A stretch of 64,000 bases of DNA from Fulvivirga ligni (GCF_021389935.1 NZ_CP089979.1:1593001-1657000); one strand, 5' to 3'. Numbered from the stretch's first letter, positions 34,595 to 43,982 are shown. The notes: generated from the letters alone by a model not told the origin. Program-made: numbers and translations.

Positions 34595-37500
34595 TTAAAA
34601 ATTTGCTTCCTCTTCTGCCACCTGTTTTACCAGCTGGTTATAATCATTTACAAAGTTTTGAAAAGCCTTATCAGAGATGAGAGGCTTTAAATCTTCCATG
34701 CTTAGCTGAGCATAATTGTCTAGCTGAACACGCGCGCACTGCAAAATATATGCTTTTAAAAGCTTTACTGATCTAGGATTGATCTCAATAGCATTGATCA
34801 AAATATTATAAGCTTCAAACTTATCACTTACATTTAAGAAGTTTGCTGCCGCAATAGTTGCCTCTTCTTTAAATGGATTCATATAGGCAATCAGTTTGTA
34901 GTTTTCAGCAGCCTTGGTGGTATCTCCACTGGCTTCACTTACTAACCCACTGAAATAATGCTTTTCTATTGCGTGCTCCTTGTCAAATTCAATGCCTTGG
35001 TTAATCTTGGTGGCCAATCCGCGAACGTTGCCTTGTGCAGCCAGCATGTTGAGCTCAAACCATTGTATCTTGTCAAATAGAGTCTTGTCAGTGATTTGTA
35101 AGCCGGCAACAGAAGCATAGATATCAATGGCAGCTTCATTTAAGTCCTTCTTCCAGAGCTTGTTAGACATATCTAAAATAGCCTGACCTTTGTAGTTGGC
35201 ATCTGTAATATTGTCAATCAGACCTTTAAAGAGAGTAGTGTCTTTATAACTAAGCTGATACCTGAGGAATAAATACTTTTTATTGTCCGGTAAATCAGAA
35301 AAACTCTGCTGTGGATTGAGTATCTCTAACATCATTTTGGCTATCTCACGAGTGCCTTCTGGTCCGGTAGAAGATAATTTAACCCATTCTTCCATAGCTT
35401 GCGGAATGTGGCTGGCTTCTGTTAAAGCAATAGCTTTGTTGAATGGAGCATCTTTGAAGAACCTTTCTGAAGCCCAGGAGAAATGATCAATAGCCGTTTC
35501 TGATGCTCCTTGCTCCAGAGCCCATAAGCCCAAAGTATTAAAGAATTTACCTCCCTGGATAGGACTGTTGTTAGCCAACCAGTTAAGTTTTCTAAAAGCC
35601 TGAGTGATATTGTTTTGCTTGTACCAATTGATGCTAAGTCCGAAAGAAAGCATCTCATAAGCCTCAGCATTTTCTGGTCGACTGGCTAAGCTTAAAATAG
35701 GTTTGCTGCTAAGGGAGTCAGTAGCAAAAAGCTGATTGAAACTCTGGTTGTATAAAACGGAAGCTTCTAAAAATGAAAGGCTTGAGTCTTTCGGCCAGTA
35801 GTCAGATGAGAAATGATCTCTGTTCTGATTGTAAAGTGCCAATTCATTATTCATAGCAATAAGATCTCCCTTACTATCCCAATCACTAAAAATAGAGTCA
35901 AGATCTATATCTAATTTGTTTTTAGCCAACAATGCTACCAGGTTGCTTTGCGCCGTCTTGGCAGTGATCTCGTAGTTGGTGGCTTTTTCAATATAGAAAG
36001 ATGCAGTGTCTACAATGTTGGTTTTAGCGTAAACTATACCGAGGTTGTTCTCTAGTCTGGGATTGTTAGGAAGTTTAGCATTACCTTCATTCAAAGTGAA
36101 TAGAGCATCAAAGAAGTTGCCTTGAGTAAGATACAGATTGCTTAAGTTGGCGTATGCCTGAGGTGAAGGGTTTTTAGCTATTGCTGTTTTGTAGTTGATA
36201 GCCGCATTAATATCATCTCCTCTCTTTTCGGCCAGGTTGGCTAGCATATAGTGAGATTTATGATTCTGATAACCATAAAAAGCTCCTTGCTTGTAGTAGG
36301 TGTCAGCCAGTGGAAATTCACCATTAATGTAGTGCATGTCAGCTATGCTGTTATAATATGCTGAGTAGCCTTTATGCACATAGATGCTCCATCCTGCTGT
36401 GAATACTAATGCAGCACAGGCAATAAGGCCCGCAAAGCAATAAGTGAAATACGGCATATTGCTAGGCTTGTAAAGCACTTTGTACACTTGCATATTTTTG
36501 CCTAGTGGCTCTATAAAATTGCTGGTGATGTAAACCAGGAAAATCACGCCAAATCCCAAATGAGCATATATGATAACATCTTCGATAACATATAATGCGG
36601 GATCATTAAAAGTAGCCGTGAAATGTGCTATAGTGGCAAAGCATACCACAAACATGATGATGAAAATCAAAGCTCCATTTACTGAAGCCCCTAAAATATT
36701 GGCAAATTGAGCAGCTCTTCTCTGGAATCCCCAAATGCCTATGATGGCAGAAACCGCTAGTAGTAAATAGGTATTGATATAGACAATGTTCCAATCAATA
36801 ATACCTCTGTCATGCAAATAGAGCAATAACACGTTGATCAGGTAAATAGAACTGATCAGGTAGAAATGAGTTAATGAGTTTTTGGAGCTGGCACTGTTTG
36901 ATCTGGTAAGTAGATAAACAAAACTAGCAATGATCTCATGCGAGACCATGATGATGAAAACCAGTGACACTAACAGCGGGTTGATTATGCCATAAACAGA
37001 CATGTAAAGGAACGGAGTGTTCACTTCAGCTGTATAGTAAATAATCGCTCCGAGCACTAAAGTGATAAGAGTGAAGGTGGCTAATCGTGTTAGAAACGAG
37101 AAGCTATCGTTAATTTTATTAAAGAAATAGGCCGCTGAAAAATATATAAGAATGGTGCCTATTAGTCCCCACTTTTGAGAACTCCCGAAGAGTAGCAGCA
37201 CTTCAAATTTAAAATTGACCAAAAGGCCGAGGAATACAGTAAGACCCACGAAAAACCAGAAACTTGGTAAGTCAGATACTACTGTAATGAAAATAACCAT
37301 CCCAATAATGGTAATGGCAAACAGTAAATAATAAGACGTGGGAGAATATAGAGCCTCTGAACCAGTGAAATTCTGAAAAAACAGAATGTTATCATCGGTG
37401 GTGTTCAGGGTAAAAGGCCCTAGTTTAAAAGAGTCTATGAGGGTGCTGATACGTTCAGTCTTGGCCATGGTGTCCCAGCCAATAATTCCTTCTGTACCAA

Positions 37501-37612
37501 TAAAATAGTTGTAGCCAAACCAAACTAATGTGCCTGCTGCCATCAGTAAAAGCAGAAGGTATACTGCCTGCTGCGGTTTTGGCCATTCTTTCCAAAAAAG
37601 CCTGGATTGCAT
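34595..37612 (-). CDS. Large multi-pass membrane protein with C-terminal TPR repeats
   Basis: A 1005-residue protein. Residues about 15-400 contain roughly a dozen hydrophobic segments, beginning VYLLLLLMAAGTLVWFGYNYF. Residues about 420-1000 are tetratricopeptide-like: NGEFPLADTYYKQGAFYGYQ, AINYKTAIAKNPSPQAYANL, GNFFDALFTLNEGNAKLP, and later ASETAIDHFSWASERF and SGDTTKAAENYKLIAYMNP. The function is unknown; a role in envelope assembly or surface transport would be a guess. Similar layouts occur across Bacteroidota. It sits between gatC (10 bases away) and gcvT. Confidence 0.75.
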   Translation of the reverse strand: MQSRLFWKEWPKPQQAVYLLLLLMAAGTLVWFGYNYFIGTEGIIGWDTMAKTERISTLIDSFKLGPFTLNTTDDNILFFQNFTGSEALYSPTSYYLLFAITIIGMVIFITVVSDLPSFWFFVGLTVFLGLLVNFKFEVLLLFGSSQKWGLIGTILIYFSAAYFFNKINDSFSFLTRLATFTLITLVLGAIIYYTAEVNTPFLYMSVYGIINPLLVSLVFIIMVSHEIIASFVYLLTRSNSASSKNSLTHFYLISSIYLINVLLLYLHDRGIIDWNIVYINTYLLLAVSAIIGIWGFQRRAAQFANILGASVNGALIFIIMFVVCFATIAHFTATFNDPALYVIEDVIIYAHLGFGVIFLVYITSNFIEPLGKNMQVYKVLYKPSNMPYFTYCFAGLIACAALVFTAGWSIYVHKGYSAYYNSIADMHYINGEFPLADTYYKQGAFYGYQNHKSHYMLANLAEKRGDDINAAINYKTAIAKNPSPQAYANLSNLYLTQGNFFDALFTLNEGNAKLPNNPRLENNLGIVYAKTNIVDTASFYIEKATNYEITAKTAQSNLVALLAKNKLDIDLDSIFSDWDSKGDLIAMNNELALYNQNRDHFSSDYWPKDSSLSFLEASVLYNQSFNQLFATDSLSSKPILSLASRPENAEAYEMLSFGLSINWYKQNNITQAFRKLNWLANNSPIQGGKFFNTLGLWALEQGASETAIDHFSWASERFFKDAPFNKAIALTEASHIPQAMEEWVKLSSTGPEGTREIAKMMLEILNPQQSFSDLPDNKKYLFLRYQLSYKDTTLFKGLIDNITDANYKGQAILDMSNKLWKKDLNEAAIDIYASVAGLQITDKTLFDKIQWFELNMLAAQGNVRGLATKINQGIEFDKEHAIEKHYFSGLVSEASGDTTKAAENYKLIAYMNPFKEEATIAAANFLNVSDKFEAYNILINAIEINPRSVKLLKAYILQCARVQLDNYAQLSMEDLKPLISDKAFQNFVNDYNQLVKQVAEEEANF

Positions 37613-37621
37613 AATAGTAAT

Positions 37622-37909
37622 TTACTCTAGAACTTTAGGTACTCTGAAATAGTCAGAGTCCTTTTTAGGGGCGTTTTCAAGCGCTTTTTCATGGCTTAGA
37701 TGTGGTTTTACCTCATCTTCTCTTAAAACGTTTATTTCATGAGACATGGTAGTGAGAGGTTTTACGTCATCAGTATCCAACTCATTGAGTTTTTCTACCC
37801 AAGTAAGGATCTTCGTCATATCAGCCATCATTTCCTCGGCGGTGTCCTCGTCAAACTCCAACCTGGCCAAATGGGCTATTTTATTCAGAAGGTCTCTATC
37901 TATATTCAT
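37622..37909 (-). CDS. gatC: Asp-tRNA(Asn)/Glu-tRNA(Gln) amidotransferase subunit C
   Basis: A 95-residue GatC, the small scaffold of the GatCAB complex that turns Glu-tRNA(Gln) into Gln-tRNA(Gln). IAHLARLEFDEDTAEEM, ILTWVEKLNELDTDDVKPL and the C-terminal FRVPKVLE are typical. gatA and gatB are not in the window. Its start lies within the end of the plsC gene (14-base overlap). Confidence 0.9.
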   Translation of the reverse strand: MNIDRDLLNKIAHLARLEFDEDTAEEMMADMTKILTWVEKLNELDTDDVKPLTTMSHEINVLREDEVKPHLSHEKALENAPKKDSDYFRVPKVLE

Positions 37910-38630
37910 GTAGTTGTTTATTTAATTCAGCACTAATTATATCATAAGTCTTTTGTTTTAGCATGGGCAGGTCATCAATAGTTAACCCTTCAGTGCTAAT
38001 TGGCTCATGATAAATGATCTTCATTAAATGACGCCAGGGCAACAAGGTGTGCTCTGGCAAAATTATCCAATTAAAGGGAATTGTTACAGGAATAATATCA
38101 ATTTGTTTATCTATGGCTATCCTGAAAGCACCGTCTTTAAAGCGGGTCATTGAGGGTGGTTCTTTAGTAAGAATGCCACCTTCAGGAAATATAACCAGAT
38201 TCTTGCCCTGATCAATAGCTTCTCCTCCTTTTACAAAAGTAGAATAACGACTTTTTAAGCTGTTGCGGTCTACCGTTATGTGAAGCCTTTTATACATAAA
38301 TCCGAAAAGAGGAATCTTCTCCATGTCATTTTTGCCCACAAAAATGCTGTTGAAAGGATTTAGGCCCATGGCAGGAATATCCAGATAGGAAGCATGGTTA
38401 GGGCAGAAAACATAGCGCTTTCCTTTCTCTCTTTTGAATCTCACTTCGTTTTTGAAAGGGATGAATATCAAGGTCAAAAAAGAAGCGGCCCACCAGCGAT
38501 TAGCTCTGCCTACCCATTGGTGCTGACTAGGGAATAATACCGGAATCATAAGCAGAGGGAAGAAAAGAGCAAAGAGTAACGCGAAAGCTAAAATAGCATA
38601 AGCAGCATGGATACCGCGTATGAGCTTCAT
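37896..38630 (-). CDS. 1-acyl-sn-glycerol-3-phosphate acyltransferase (PlsC type)
   Basis: A 244-residue membrane enzyme making phosphatidic acid. An N-terminal hydrophobic stretch (about 8-35) precedes the acyltransferase blocks NHASYLDIPAMGL (the N-H-x4-D catalytic motif), FPEGGILTKE, RFKDGAFRIA and IIPVTI. It heads a five-gene minus-strand operon. The 78-base gap upstream to the thioesterase gene has no clear -7 box. Confidence 0.88.
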   Translation of the reverse strand: MKLIRGIHAAYAILAFALLFALFFPLLMIPVLFPSQHQWVGRANRWWAASFLTLIFIPFKNEVRFKREKGKRYVFCPNHASYLDIPAMGLNPFNSIFVGKNDMEKIPLFGFMYKRLHITVDRNSLKSRYSTFVKGGEAIDQGKNLVIFPEGGILTKEPPSMTRFKDGAFRIAIDKQIDIIPVTIPFNWIILPEHTLLPWRHLMKIIYHEPISTEGLTIDDLPMLKQKTYDIISAELNKQLHEYR

Positions 38631-38708
38631 ATATAAAATTTTATGGTTAAGGCTATGAGGCGAATATAAATGTTATCATTCAAATATGAATTATATTATC
38701 ACCATGAT

Positions 38709-39263
38709 TTATGAGTCGAACTGAATTATGCATTTTTGATCTTTAATTAGTAGAAGGGCCTTATCAAGATCTAGAGCTGCCTTGGTCTCATCCATTTTTT
38801 GATTAAAAGAAAACTTTAGCTCTTTTCGCTTCATGGCCTCAAAGAATCGCCTCACTTCTACTTTATTCTCAAGAATGAGAGGAGGCACTGAGGTAGGTTT
38901 GTCGTGATCATCTTTAGCTACCATGGTCACGTAAGAAGTATTGGTATGTTTTACGCTGCCGAGCTTCACATTTTCAGCTATCACCTTTATGCCTATAACT
39001 AATGAGGTGTTTCCCACATAGTTAACAGAGGCTTTTAATGATACCAAATCTCCCACGTCTACAGGTTGTAGAAACTCAACATTATCTACAGATACCGTTA
39101 CGCAATAGTTGCCTGCGTGTTTAGAAGCACAGGCATATGCCACTTTGTCTATCAGTGATAATAAAATACCACCGTGAATTTTACCCCCAAAGTTGGCATA
39201 TGCCGGTATCATGAGCTCAGTGATAGTGGTCTTAGAATAACTTACTTTTCTTCCAGGTTGCAT
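38709..39263 (-). CDS. Acyl-CoA thioesterase, hotdog fold
   Basis: A 184-residue single-hotdog thioesterase (BACH/YciA group). NFGGKIHGGILLSLIDKVAYACASKHAG carries the usual catalytic Asp (LIDKVAYACA), followed by TVSVDNVEFLQPVDVGDLV. The tail of about 50 residues after residue 130 is polar and helical, longer than in YciA (about 130). Cleaves acyl-CoA esters in the cytoplasm; the substrate length is unknown. Confidence 0.82.
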   Translation of the reverse strand: MQPGRKVSYSKTTITELMIPAYANFGGKIHGGILLSLIDKVAYACASKHAGNYCVTVSVDNVEFLQPVDVGDLVSLKASVNYVGNTSLVIGIKVIAENVKLGSVKHTNTSYVTMVAKDDHDKPTSVPPLILENKVEVRRFFEAMKRKELKFSFNQKMDETKAALDLDKALLLIKDQKCIIQFDS

Positions 39264-39320
39264 GCCTTTAAGATAGTATTTAATTTAAATTGACCCTAAA
39301 AAATTGATCTTCTCTTTCTT

Positions 39321-39914
39321 TTAAGCGCTGGCTGCATGATAATAGCAGGTGATCAGAGAGTCCATGCTTTCTTCACCGGCTATAATAGCTTCAATTTTAT
39401 TCCATCTCAAATCATCAATCAAAGGCCTCAATGGCTGCTGATGCTTCAGGATTTTCATAAATGAAGGGGTTAACTTTTTATCCCAGATTTTAGAATACTT
39501 TAAGAGGTCGTCTGGGTAAACTACTTTTCTTTTCGTGCCCTCGGGGATGCCTCTAAAAGGCTCACTGATATTCAGATAGCCGTAATCATCAGTGAGTTGC
39601 TCTCCGGGGTGAATGTCTCTAATGGCGATTTCAAAATCATAGGGTGTGGTAAAGCAGTTAGAGTTAAAGCTATGATTTACAAAGCGGCCATTATCCCAGC
39701 ACAGTACATAGTTGCCTTTGTTGTTTCTGTAACTGTAGGTGTCTAAAATATCTTTGTAGATATCGTCCAAAGCATCGAGCTGCATTGGGGTGAATTCTTG
39801 ATCCAGTTTGTCTAGTGCCCAGGTGATAGTGCCGGCAGGTATAAAACTAGTGGCAATTACTCCATACCCCAGTTCCTTGCTGATGTATTGAAGTCTTGTG
39901 TTAGGGTGAATCAT
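39321..39914 (-). CDS. SET-domain protein methyltransferase
   Basis: A 197-residue SET-domain protein. The methyl donor and active-site patches are visible: GYGVIATSFIPAGTI (16-30), RFVNHSFNSNCFTT (77-90, the N-H-S motif), and PGEQLTDDYGYL (103-114) with the catalytic-type Tyr111. SET enzymes methylate protein lysines using S-adenosylmethionine. In bacteria few are characterised, and no target is suggested by the neighbours (thioesterase and a small membrane protein). The 194-base gap 39915-40108 downstream of the next gene and upstream here has no recognised feature. Confidence 0.8.
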   Translation of the reverse strand: MIHPNTRLQYISKELGYGVIATSFIPAGTITWALDKLDQEFTPMQLDALDDIYKDILDTYSYRNNKGNYVLCWDNGRFVNHSFNSNCFTTPYDFEIAIRDIHPGEQLTDDYGYLNISEPFRGIPEGTKRKVVYPDDLLKYSKIWDKKLTPSFMKILKHQQPLRPLIDDLRWNKIEAIIAGEESMDSLITCYYHAASA

Positions 39915-40108
39915 TTATCTTATTAGGTCATAGACTATAAGATAAGTACAATATATAATTAGTTGTATCAGGTAGTTGCCATTATTTTTTCGGGGGAATT
40001 CAAAGTAATGTTTTGCCGTGGGTGCAGCGGTGTTAAATTTTCATTGCAATGTGCTTATTCTCAGATATATACTAACGATTATTTGTGCTGATTACAGTTT
40101 GGAAATCT

Positions 40109-40399
40109 TTAGCCAAGGTTAGCATCTAAGGCTTCGCTTTCAAAACTTTTGCCTTTTCTTCCTGCATTTTTTGCTATTAGATAAGAAATGAAGCCGCCCA
40201 AGCAGGCACCAGCCAAAGCACATACATAATTTATAAGTACATCGTCGAACAGGATATCGCTAATCACTGCTCCTGCTAGTTCCAGTCCCACCCACAGAAT
40301 GATAGTGATTAAAATGAATAGCAAAGGTTTTAATCCCTTTTTCTTAACAATCGCAATATTCGTTTTACATAGAAAAATGATGGCAATAATCTCTAACAT
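40109..40399 (-). CDS. Small hypothetical membrane protein
   Basis: A 96-residue protein with three hydrophobic segments (about 1-12, 26-46 and 59-77), the last glycine-rich (CALAGACLGGFISYLIAKNAG), and a polar C-terminus. ATG start at 40399. I do not recognise it. A terminator hairpin ends the upstream desaturase gene just before its start, so it may be expressed only by read-through or from its own promoter. Confidence 0.55.
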   Translation of the reverse strand: MLEIIAIIFLCKTNIAIVKKKGLKPLLFILITIILWVGLELAGAVISDILFDDVLINYVCALAGACLGGFISYLIAKNAGRKGKSFESEALDANLG

Positions 40400-40414
40400 C
40401 TCTTTAAGGTTTGT

Positions 40415-40455
40415 ACAAAAAATAAGGGTGACAATATATTAAATATCATCACCCT
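40415..40455 (-). terminator. Terminator after the desaturase gene
   Basis: Read on the minus strand, AGGGTGA and TCACCCT (40425-40431 with 40449-40455) form the stem, an inner AT-rich pairing extends it, and TATTTTTT follows. Confidence 0.75.
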
Positions 40456-40482
40456 CTACAAGAGATATATTTTACTAAAGCC

Positions 40483-41256
40483 TTAGGCTGCTACCTTATT
40501 GGCTTCTGATAATTCTATTTCTTTAGGCTTCACTATTTTAACAATACCTACTTTGTCAAAAATCTTAATGGCAATGTAAGTAGGGTCAATTTCGTGCCAT
40601 CTTACCCCACCGAAGTTAGCTCTGTTGCCATGCTTGTGGTGATTGTTATGATAGCTTTCTCCCATCATAAGAAAATCAAATGGTAGGAAGTTTTTGGATG
40701 TATCCCCAACTTTATAGTTAGTGTAACCATACTTATGAGCAAACCAGTTAATTATTGCTCCGTGAATAGGAGAAAGTAAAAACTGGATAGGTAATAATAA
40801 CCATAACCACCAGTGTGTGGCGAACACAGCGTATACTGTAATATAAACACCGGCCCAAATTAATCTAGAGAACCATGATCTGGCAAACTTGTCAAATGCA
40901 GGCCACTCCGGCACATCTTTAGTGAATCTTGAATCTACTGTTACCTTTTTGCTGGTAATGTCAGAGTAAATAGTTTTTGTTTTCCACATCATTTTCCAAA
41001 TGCTCTCATCGTATTTAGGAGAGTGTGGGTCATTAGGTGTATCTGCATAGGCATGGTGCATGCGGTGCATAATACCATAACCGTAAGGGCTCAAATAGTT
41101 AGATCCCTGGAAGAACCAGGTAAGTACGAAGAATACTTTCTCCCAGCCTTTGCTCATAGTAAAAGACTTATGAGAGGCGTATCTATGCAGGAAAAAGGTT
41201 TGGAAAAATAGCGACAAGTACCAATGCGCTACAAAAAATATCAGTATTACTTCCAT
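40483..41256 (-). CDS. Acyl-CoA/fatty acid desaturase
   Basis: A 257-residue integral membrane di-iron desaturase. The three histidine boxes are HRYASH (24-29), HRMHH (64-68) and YHNNHH near residue 215, with four or so membrane segments. It inserts a double bond in acyl chains, adjusting membrane fluidity. Length is a little short compared with delta-9 desaturases (about 300), lacking the cytochrome b5-type tail. Followed by a terminator. Confidence 0.85.
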   Translation of the reverse strand: MEVILIFFVAHWYLSLFFQTFFLHRYASHKSFTMSKGWEKVFFVLTWFFQGSNYLSPYGYGIMHRMHHAYADTPNDPHSPKYDESIWKMMWKTKTIYSDITSKKVTVDSRFTKDVPEWPAFDKFARSWFSRLIWAGVYITVYAVFATHWWLWLLLPIQFLLSPIHGAIINWFAHKYGYTNYKVGDTSKNFLPFDFLMMGESYHNNHHKHGNRANFGGVRWHEIDPTYIAIKIFDKVGIVKIVKPKEIELSEANKVAA

Positions 41257-41355
41257 CGATTATTTTGTTTAGTATGCGTACAAAGGGTGATGTAAAAGCC
41301 CTTTTACCTATAGACAGCACTTTTTTCAGTTTGTGACAAAAAAGATGAAATTTTT

Positions 41356-41973
41356 TTAAAAATTACTTTCTAGCTTGTCCATGATTTCCTGCTTCACGTT
41401 TTTTATAAGATCTGCAGGTGACCCAAAATGGCAGGCCTTTTTAAAGCTTTCCAGTAAATTGGTCTGCGGTAGGTCTATTTTTATCTTACTAGTTTCTTGT
41501 GAGAGTTTGTCCTTCGCCCTGCTAAATAGCTGGCGGCAGTTGTCTTTCTTTTTATCGAAAATAATCTGAAGCTCTTCGTATTCAAAGTTGAAAAACTCAC
41601 GAAGTAAATAAATGCCTTTTTCCACTGGCTCCAGCTTTTTATGAATAACATCCAGGGCAGCAGAAATTTCGTTTTCCATATCAAAGTTGAAAAACTCCTT
41701 TTCCTTATACCAGTCTATCAGTTCGGCAGGCTTAATGTTTTGAAGGCATTCATCTTTCTTTCTTTTTAAGGTTTCAAGATGATTCAAACAATTATTGGTG
41801 ACTGCTCTTATAAGATAAGCCTTGGTATTTTCTATCTTTTCTGTGTTGATGGTAAGCCATTTTAGGAAGGTGTCCTGCACAATATCTTCTGCATCAGCAA
41901 GTGACCCTACCATTTTGTAGGCAATCTGCTGCAATACAGGCTGATACAGTGCTATCGTCTGGCTTTTGTTCAT
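41356..41973 (-). CDS. Sigma-70-family (ECF-like) RNA polymerase sigma factor
   Basis: A 205-residue sigma factor. Region 2 (about 8-70) includes YKMVGSLADAEDIVQDTFLKWL and the region 2.4-like RAVTNNCLNHLETLKRKK. Region 4 is at about 110-160 (LEPVEKGIYLLREFFNFEYEELQIIF) and is followed by a C-terminal extension of about 40 residues (SFKKACHFGSPADLI), seen in ECF groups where the extension replaces an anti-sigma factor; none is adjacent. The start is ATG at 41973; the TTG at 41982 overlaps the -7 box. Confidence 0.82.
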   Translation of the reverse strand: MNKSQTIALYQPVLQQIAYKMVGSLADAEDIVQDTFLKWLTINTEKIENTKAYLIRAVTNNCLNHLETLKRKKDECLQNIKPAELIDWYKEKEFFNFDMENEISAALDVIHKKLEPVEKGIYLLREFFNFEYEELQIIFDKKKDNCRQLFSRAKDKLSQETSKIKIDLPQTNLLESFKKACHFGSPADLIKNVKQEIMDKLESNF

Positions 41974-41979
41974 GAACCT

Positions 41980-41987
41980 CAAAGATA
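41980..41987 (-). promoter_or_regulatory. -7 box (TATCTTTG) of the sigma factor gene
   Basis: On the minus strand TATCTTTG ends 6 bases before the ATG at 41973. A TSS at the usual distance would fall on or beside the start codon. Confidence 0.5.
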
Positions 41988-42032
41988 CACCTTAATTTCA
42001 GCAAAAAACAATATATGTACTGCTTTAAAGCA

Positions 42033-43394
42033 TTATTTGAGGTTTTGTCGGGCGGATAGTTTTCGTGTAAGTATATAAAATCTTGTGATCATTATACTTG
42101 CTACCAAGGAAAGCCCGATTAACAGCCCATACCACACCCCCTGAGCTCCCATGTCCATGTGAAATGCCAGATAATATCCGATAGGAAGAGCTAAAACCCA
42201 GTAGGCAATAAATGTAAGAATTGTAGGTGTTTTTACGTCTTCCAGACCCCTCAGGGCACCAAGAGATACTACTTGTATGCCGTCAGATATTTGGAATAAT
42301 CCCGCGATTATAAGTAATGAGGAGGCGAGCTCAATTACTTCAGCATCGTTGATGTACAATGTGGGTAGCCAATACCTGCCTATGATAAATGTAAGCGCTG
42401 TGGCAGACATAAACATGACGGCCATGATAAATAGCGTAGAAGCAGCGATTTTTAAGGTACCAATGTTCTTTTTTCCCAGCTGATTACCTACTCTAATAGT
42501 AGCAGCTGCAGATAGCCCGGAAACCATCATATAACTTACTGCGGCCAGGTTTATCGCAATTTGGTGTGCGGCAAGCTGCTTGGTGCCTATCCAACCGATC
42601 ATAATTACGGCAAAGCCAAATGCGCCTACTTCAAACACAAATTGAAAACCAGCAGGGAGACCAATGGAGAGTAGTTTTTTGAAAATCTTCCTACTGTAGT
42701 CACCCAGGCTAAATCCTGATCTATAGGCTTGAAAAGCCCTTCCTTTGTAAATATATAGTACCATCCATAAAGCCAATATTACCCTGGCTATAAAAGAGGC
42801 CCAGCCGGCGCCATTCAGCCCCATCATAGGTATGTTCAGACTGTCTGAGCCATAAATGAATAAATAATTTAAGCCTACATTGGCCAGGTTAGACCCTATC
42901 ACCACAATCATGGCTTGCTTGGTGAAAGATAGCCCTTCGGCAAACTGTCTGAATGTTTGAAATACCATCAGAGGTATTAAAGACAGCATGATGATATTCA
43001 AATAAGGAATGGAAATTTTTACCACTTCAGGGGGTTGATTGATGTGGTAAAGTACCGAACTGCCCAATTTTACCCCAATAAATAGAATTATGCCGGTAAT
43101 GACATTTATAACCAGAGCATGTTTAAGATATGAGCTGGATTTCTCAGTGTCTTTTTCTCCATCCGCGGCAGCTACTAGTGGAGTGATGGCATAGGAAACA
43201 CCAATCCCAAACATCAATAGAAGATTAAAAACTACCATGGCCAATGAGGCTCCTGCTAAAGGTAGAGCGCCGAGCCTGCCCACCATCATACTATCAGCTA
43301 CGTTTACCATCATATGGCCGAGCTGGCTAAGCATAACCGGGTAGGCAAGAAGGAAATTCTTCTTTAAATGACCTATAAATAGCTTTTTTTTCAT
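42033..43394 (-). CDS. MATE-family multidrug/sodium antiporter
   Basis: A 453-residue membrane protein with 12 hydrophobic segments in two similar halves. LGHMMVNVADSMMVGRLGALPLAGASLA near the N-terminus and WIGTKQLAAHQIAINLAAVSYM in the second half are NorM/DinF-type signatures. It extrudes drugs or metabolites against a Na+ or H+ gradient. The Nudix gene lies upstream on the same strand, 33 bases away, so the two may be co-transcribed. Confidence 0.9.
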   Translation of the reverse strand: MKKKLFIGHLKKNFLLAYPVMLSQLGHMMVNVADSMMVGRLGALPLAGASLAMVVFNLLLMFGIGVSYAITPLVAAADGEKDTEKSSSYLKHALVINVITGIILFIGVKLGSSVLYHINQPPEVVKISIPYLNIIMLSLIPLMVFQTFRQFAEGLSFTKQAMIVVIGSNLANVGLNYLFIYGSDSLNIPMMGLNGAGWASFIARVILALWMVLYIYKGRAFQAYRSGFSLGDYSRKIFKKLLSIGLPAGFQFVFEVGAFGFAVIMIGWIGTKQLAAHQIAINLAAVSYMMVSGLSAAATIRVGNQLGKKNIGTLKIAASTLFIMAVMFMSATALTFIIGRYWLPTLYINDAEVIELASSLLIIAGLFQISDGIQVVSLGALRGLEDVKTPTILTFIAYWVLALPIGYYLAFHMDMGAQGVWYGLLIGLSLVASIMITRFYILTRKLSARQNLK

Positions 43395-43427
43395 GAGTTA
43401 GGGGCAGTAATTGTAGTATTCTAAAAA

Positions 43428-43982
43428 TTATATGCCGAGTATTCTGGCCACTTTTAATATGCCTGCCACACTCATACTGTCGGTAATTTCCTGATTCATC
43501 ACCATCTCCAAAGCGTCTTTAAAAGGCAGCTTTTTAAGTAGTAAATCAGATTCTGATTCTTCAAGATTTTGCTCGCCCATACTCAGGTCACGTGCTAGAA
43601 ATATCCTGCCTTCCTCATCTGTCACTGAGTTTGAGGTGTGAAAGCGCATGATCATTTCCCATGAATTGGCAGATAAACCGGTCTCCTCTTTTAATTCTCT
43701 CTTAGCGGCATCTAGCGGGTCTTCTTTTAAAGGGCCACCGCCTTCAGGAATTTCCCAGGAGTATTCATCTATTGTGTATCGGTATTGACCAACGAGCCAG
43801 GTGTTGCCCTCCTCATCTATAGGAATAATACCAATGGCCTTATTTTTAAAAAACACCTTACCATAAATGCCTTCACCGCCGCCAGGATTAATAATCTGGT
43901 GCTCCTCAAGCTTTATCCAGGGATTATCATAAATCTGATTGGTTGATAGCGTTTTCCAGGGATTTTCATTGGTGTTTTTCAT
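43428..43982 (-). CDS. Nudix hydrolase (ADP-ribose pyrophosphatase-like)
   Basis: A 184-residue Nudix enzyme. The Nudix box reads GGGPLKEDPLDAAKRELKEE-TGL, with the REL-x-EE-x-G core at about residues 96-104; WEIPEGGG precedes it, typical of ADP-sugar pyrophosphatases. Hydrolyses nucleotide-diphosphate compounds; exact substrate unknown. Start is ATG at 43982: the longer TTG reading at 44009 would begin within the -7 box at 44007-44014. Divergent from rnhB. Confidence 0.87.
   Translation of the reverse strand: MKNTNENPWKTLSTNQIYDNPWIKLEEHQIINPGGGEGIYGKVFFKNKAIGIIPIDEEGNTWLVGQYRYTIDEYSWEIPEGGGPLKEDPLDAAKRELKEETGLSANSWEMIMRFHTSNSVTDEEGRIFLARDLSMGEQNLEESESDLLLKKLPFKDALEMVMNQEITDSMSVAGILKVARILGI

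Noticed and set aside
34595-38630. A defence or phage island around the SET and TPR genes
   Set aside because: Neighbours are housekeeping genes with uniform composition; no integrase, nuclease, direct-repeat boundary or tRNA attachment site is visible.
40001-40090. Short frame of 27 codons in the gap after the SET-domain gene start
   Set aside because: Cysteine-rich by chance, no start context, no hydrophobic segment.
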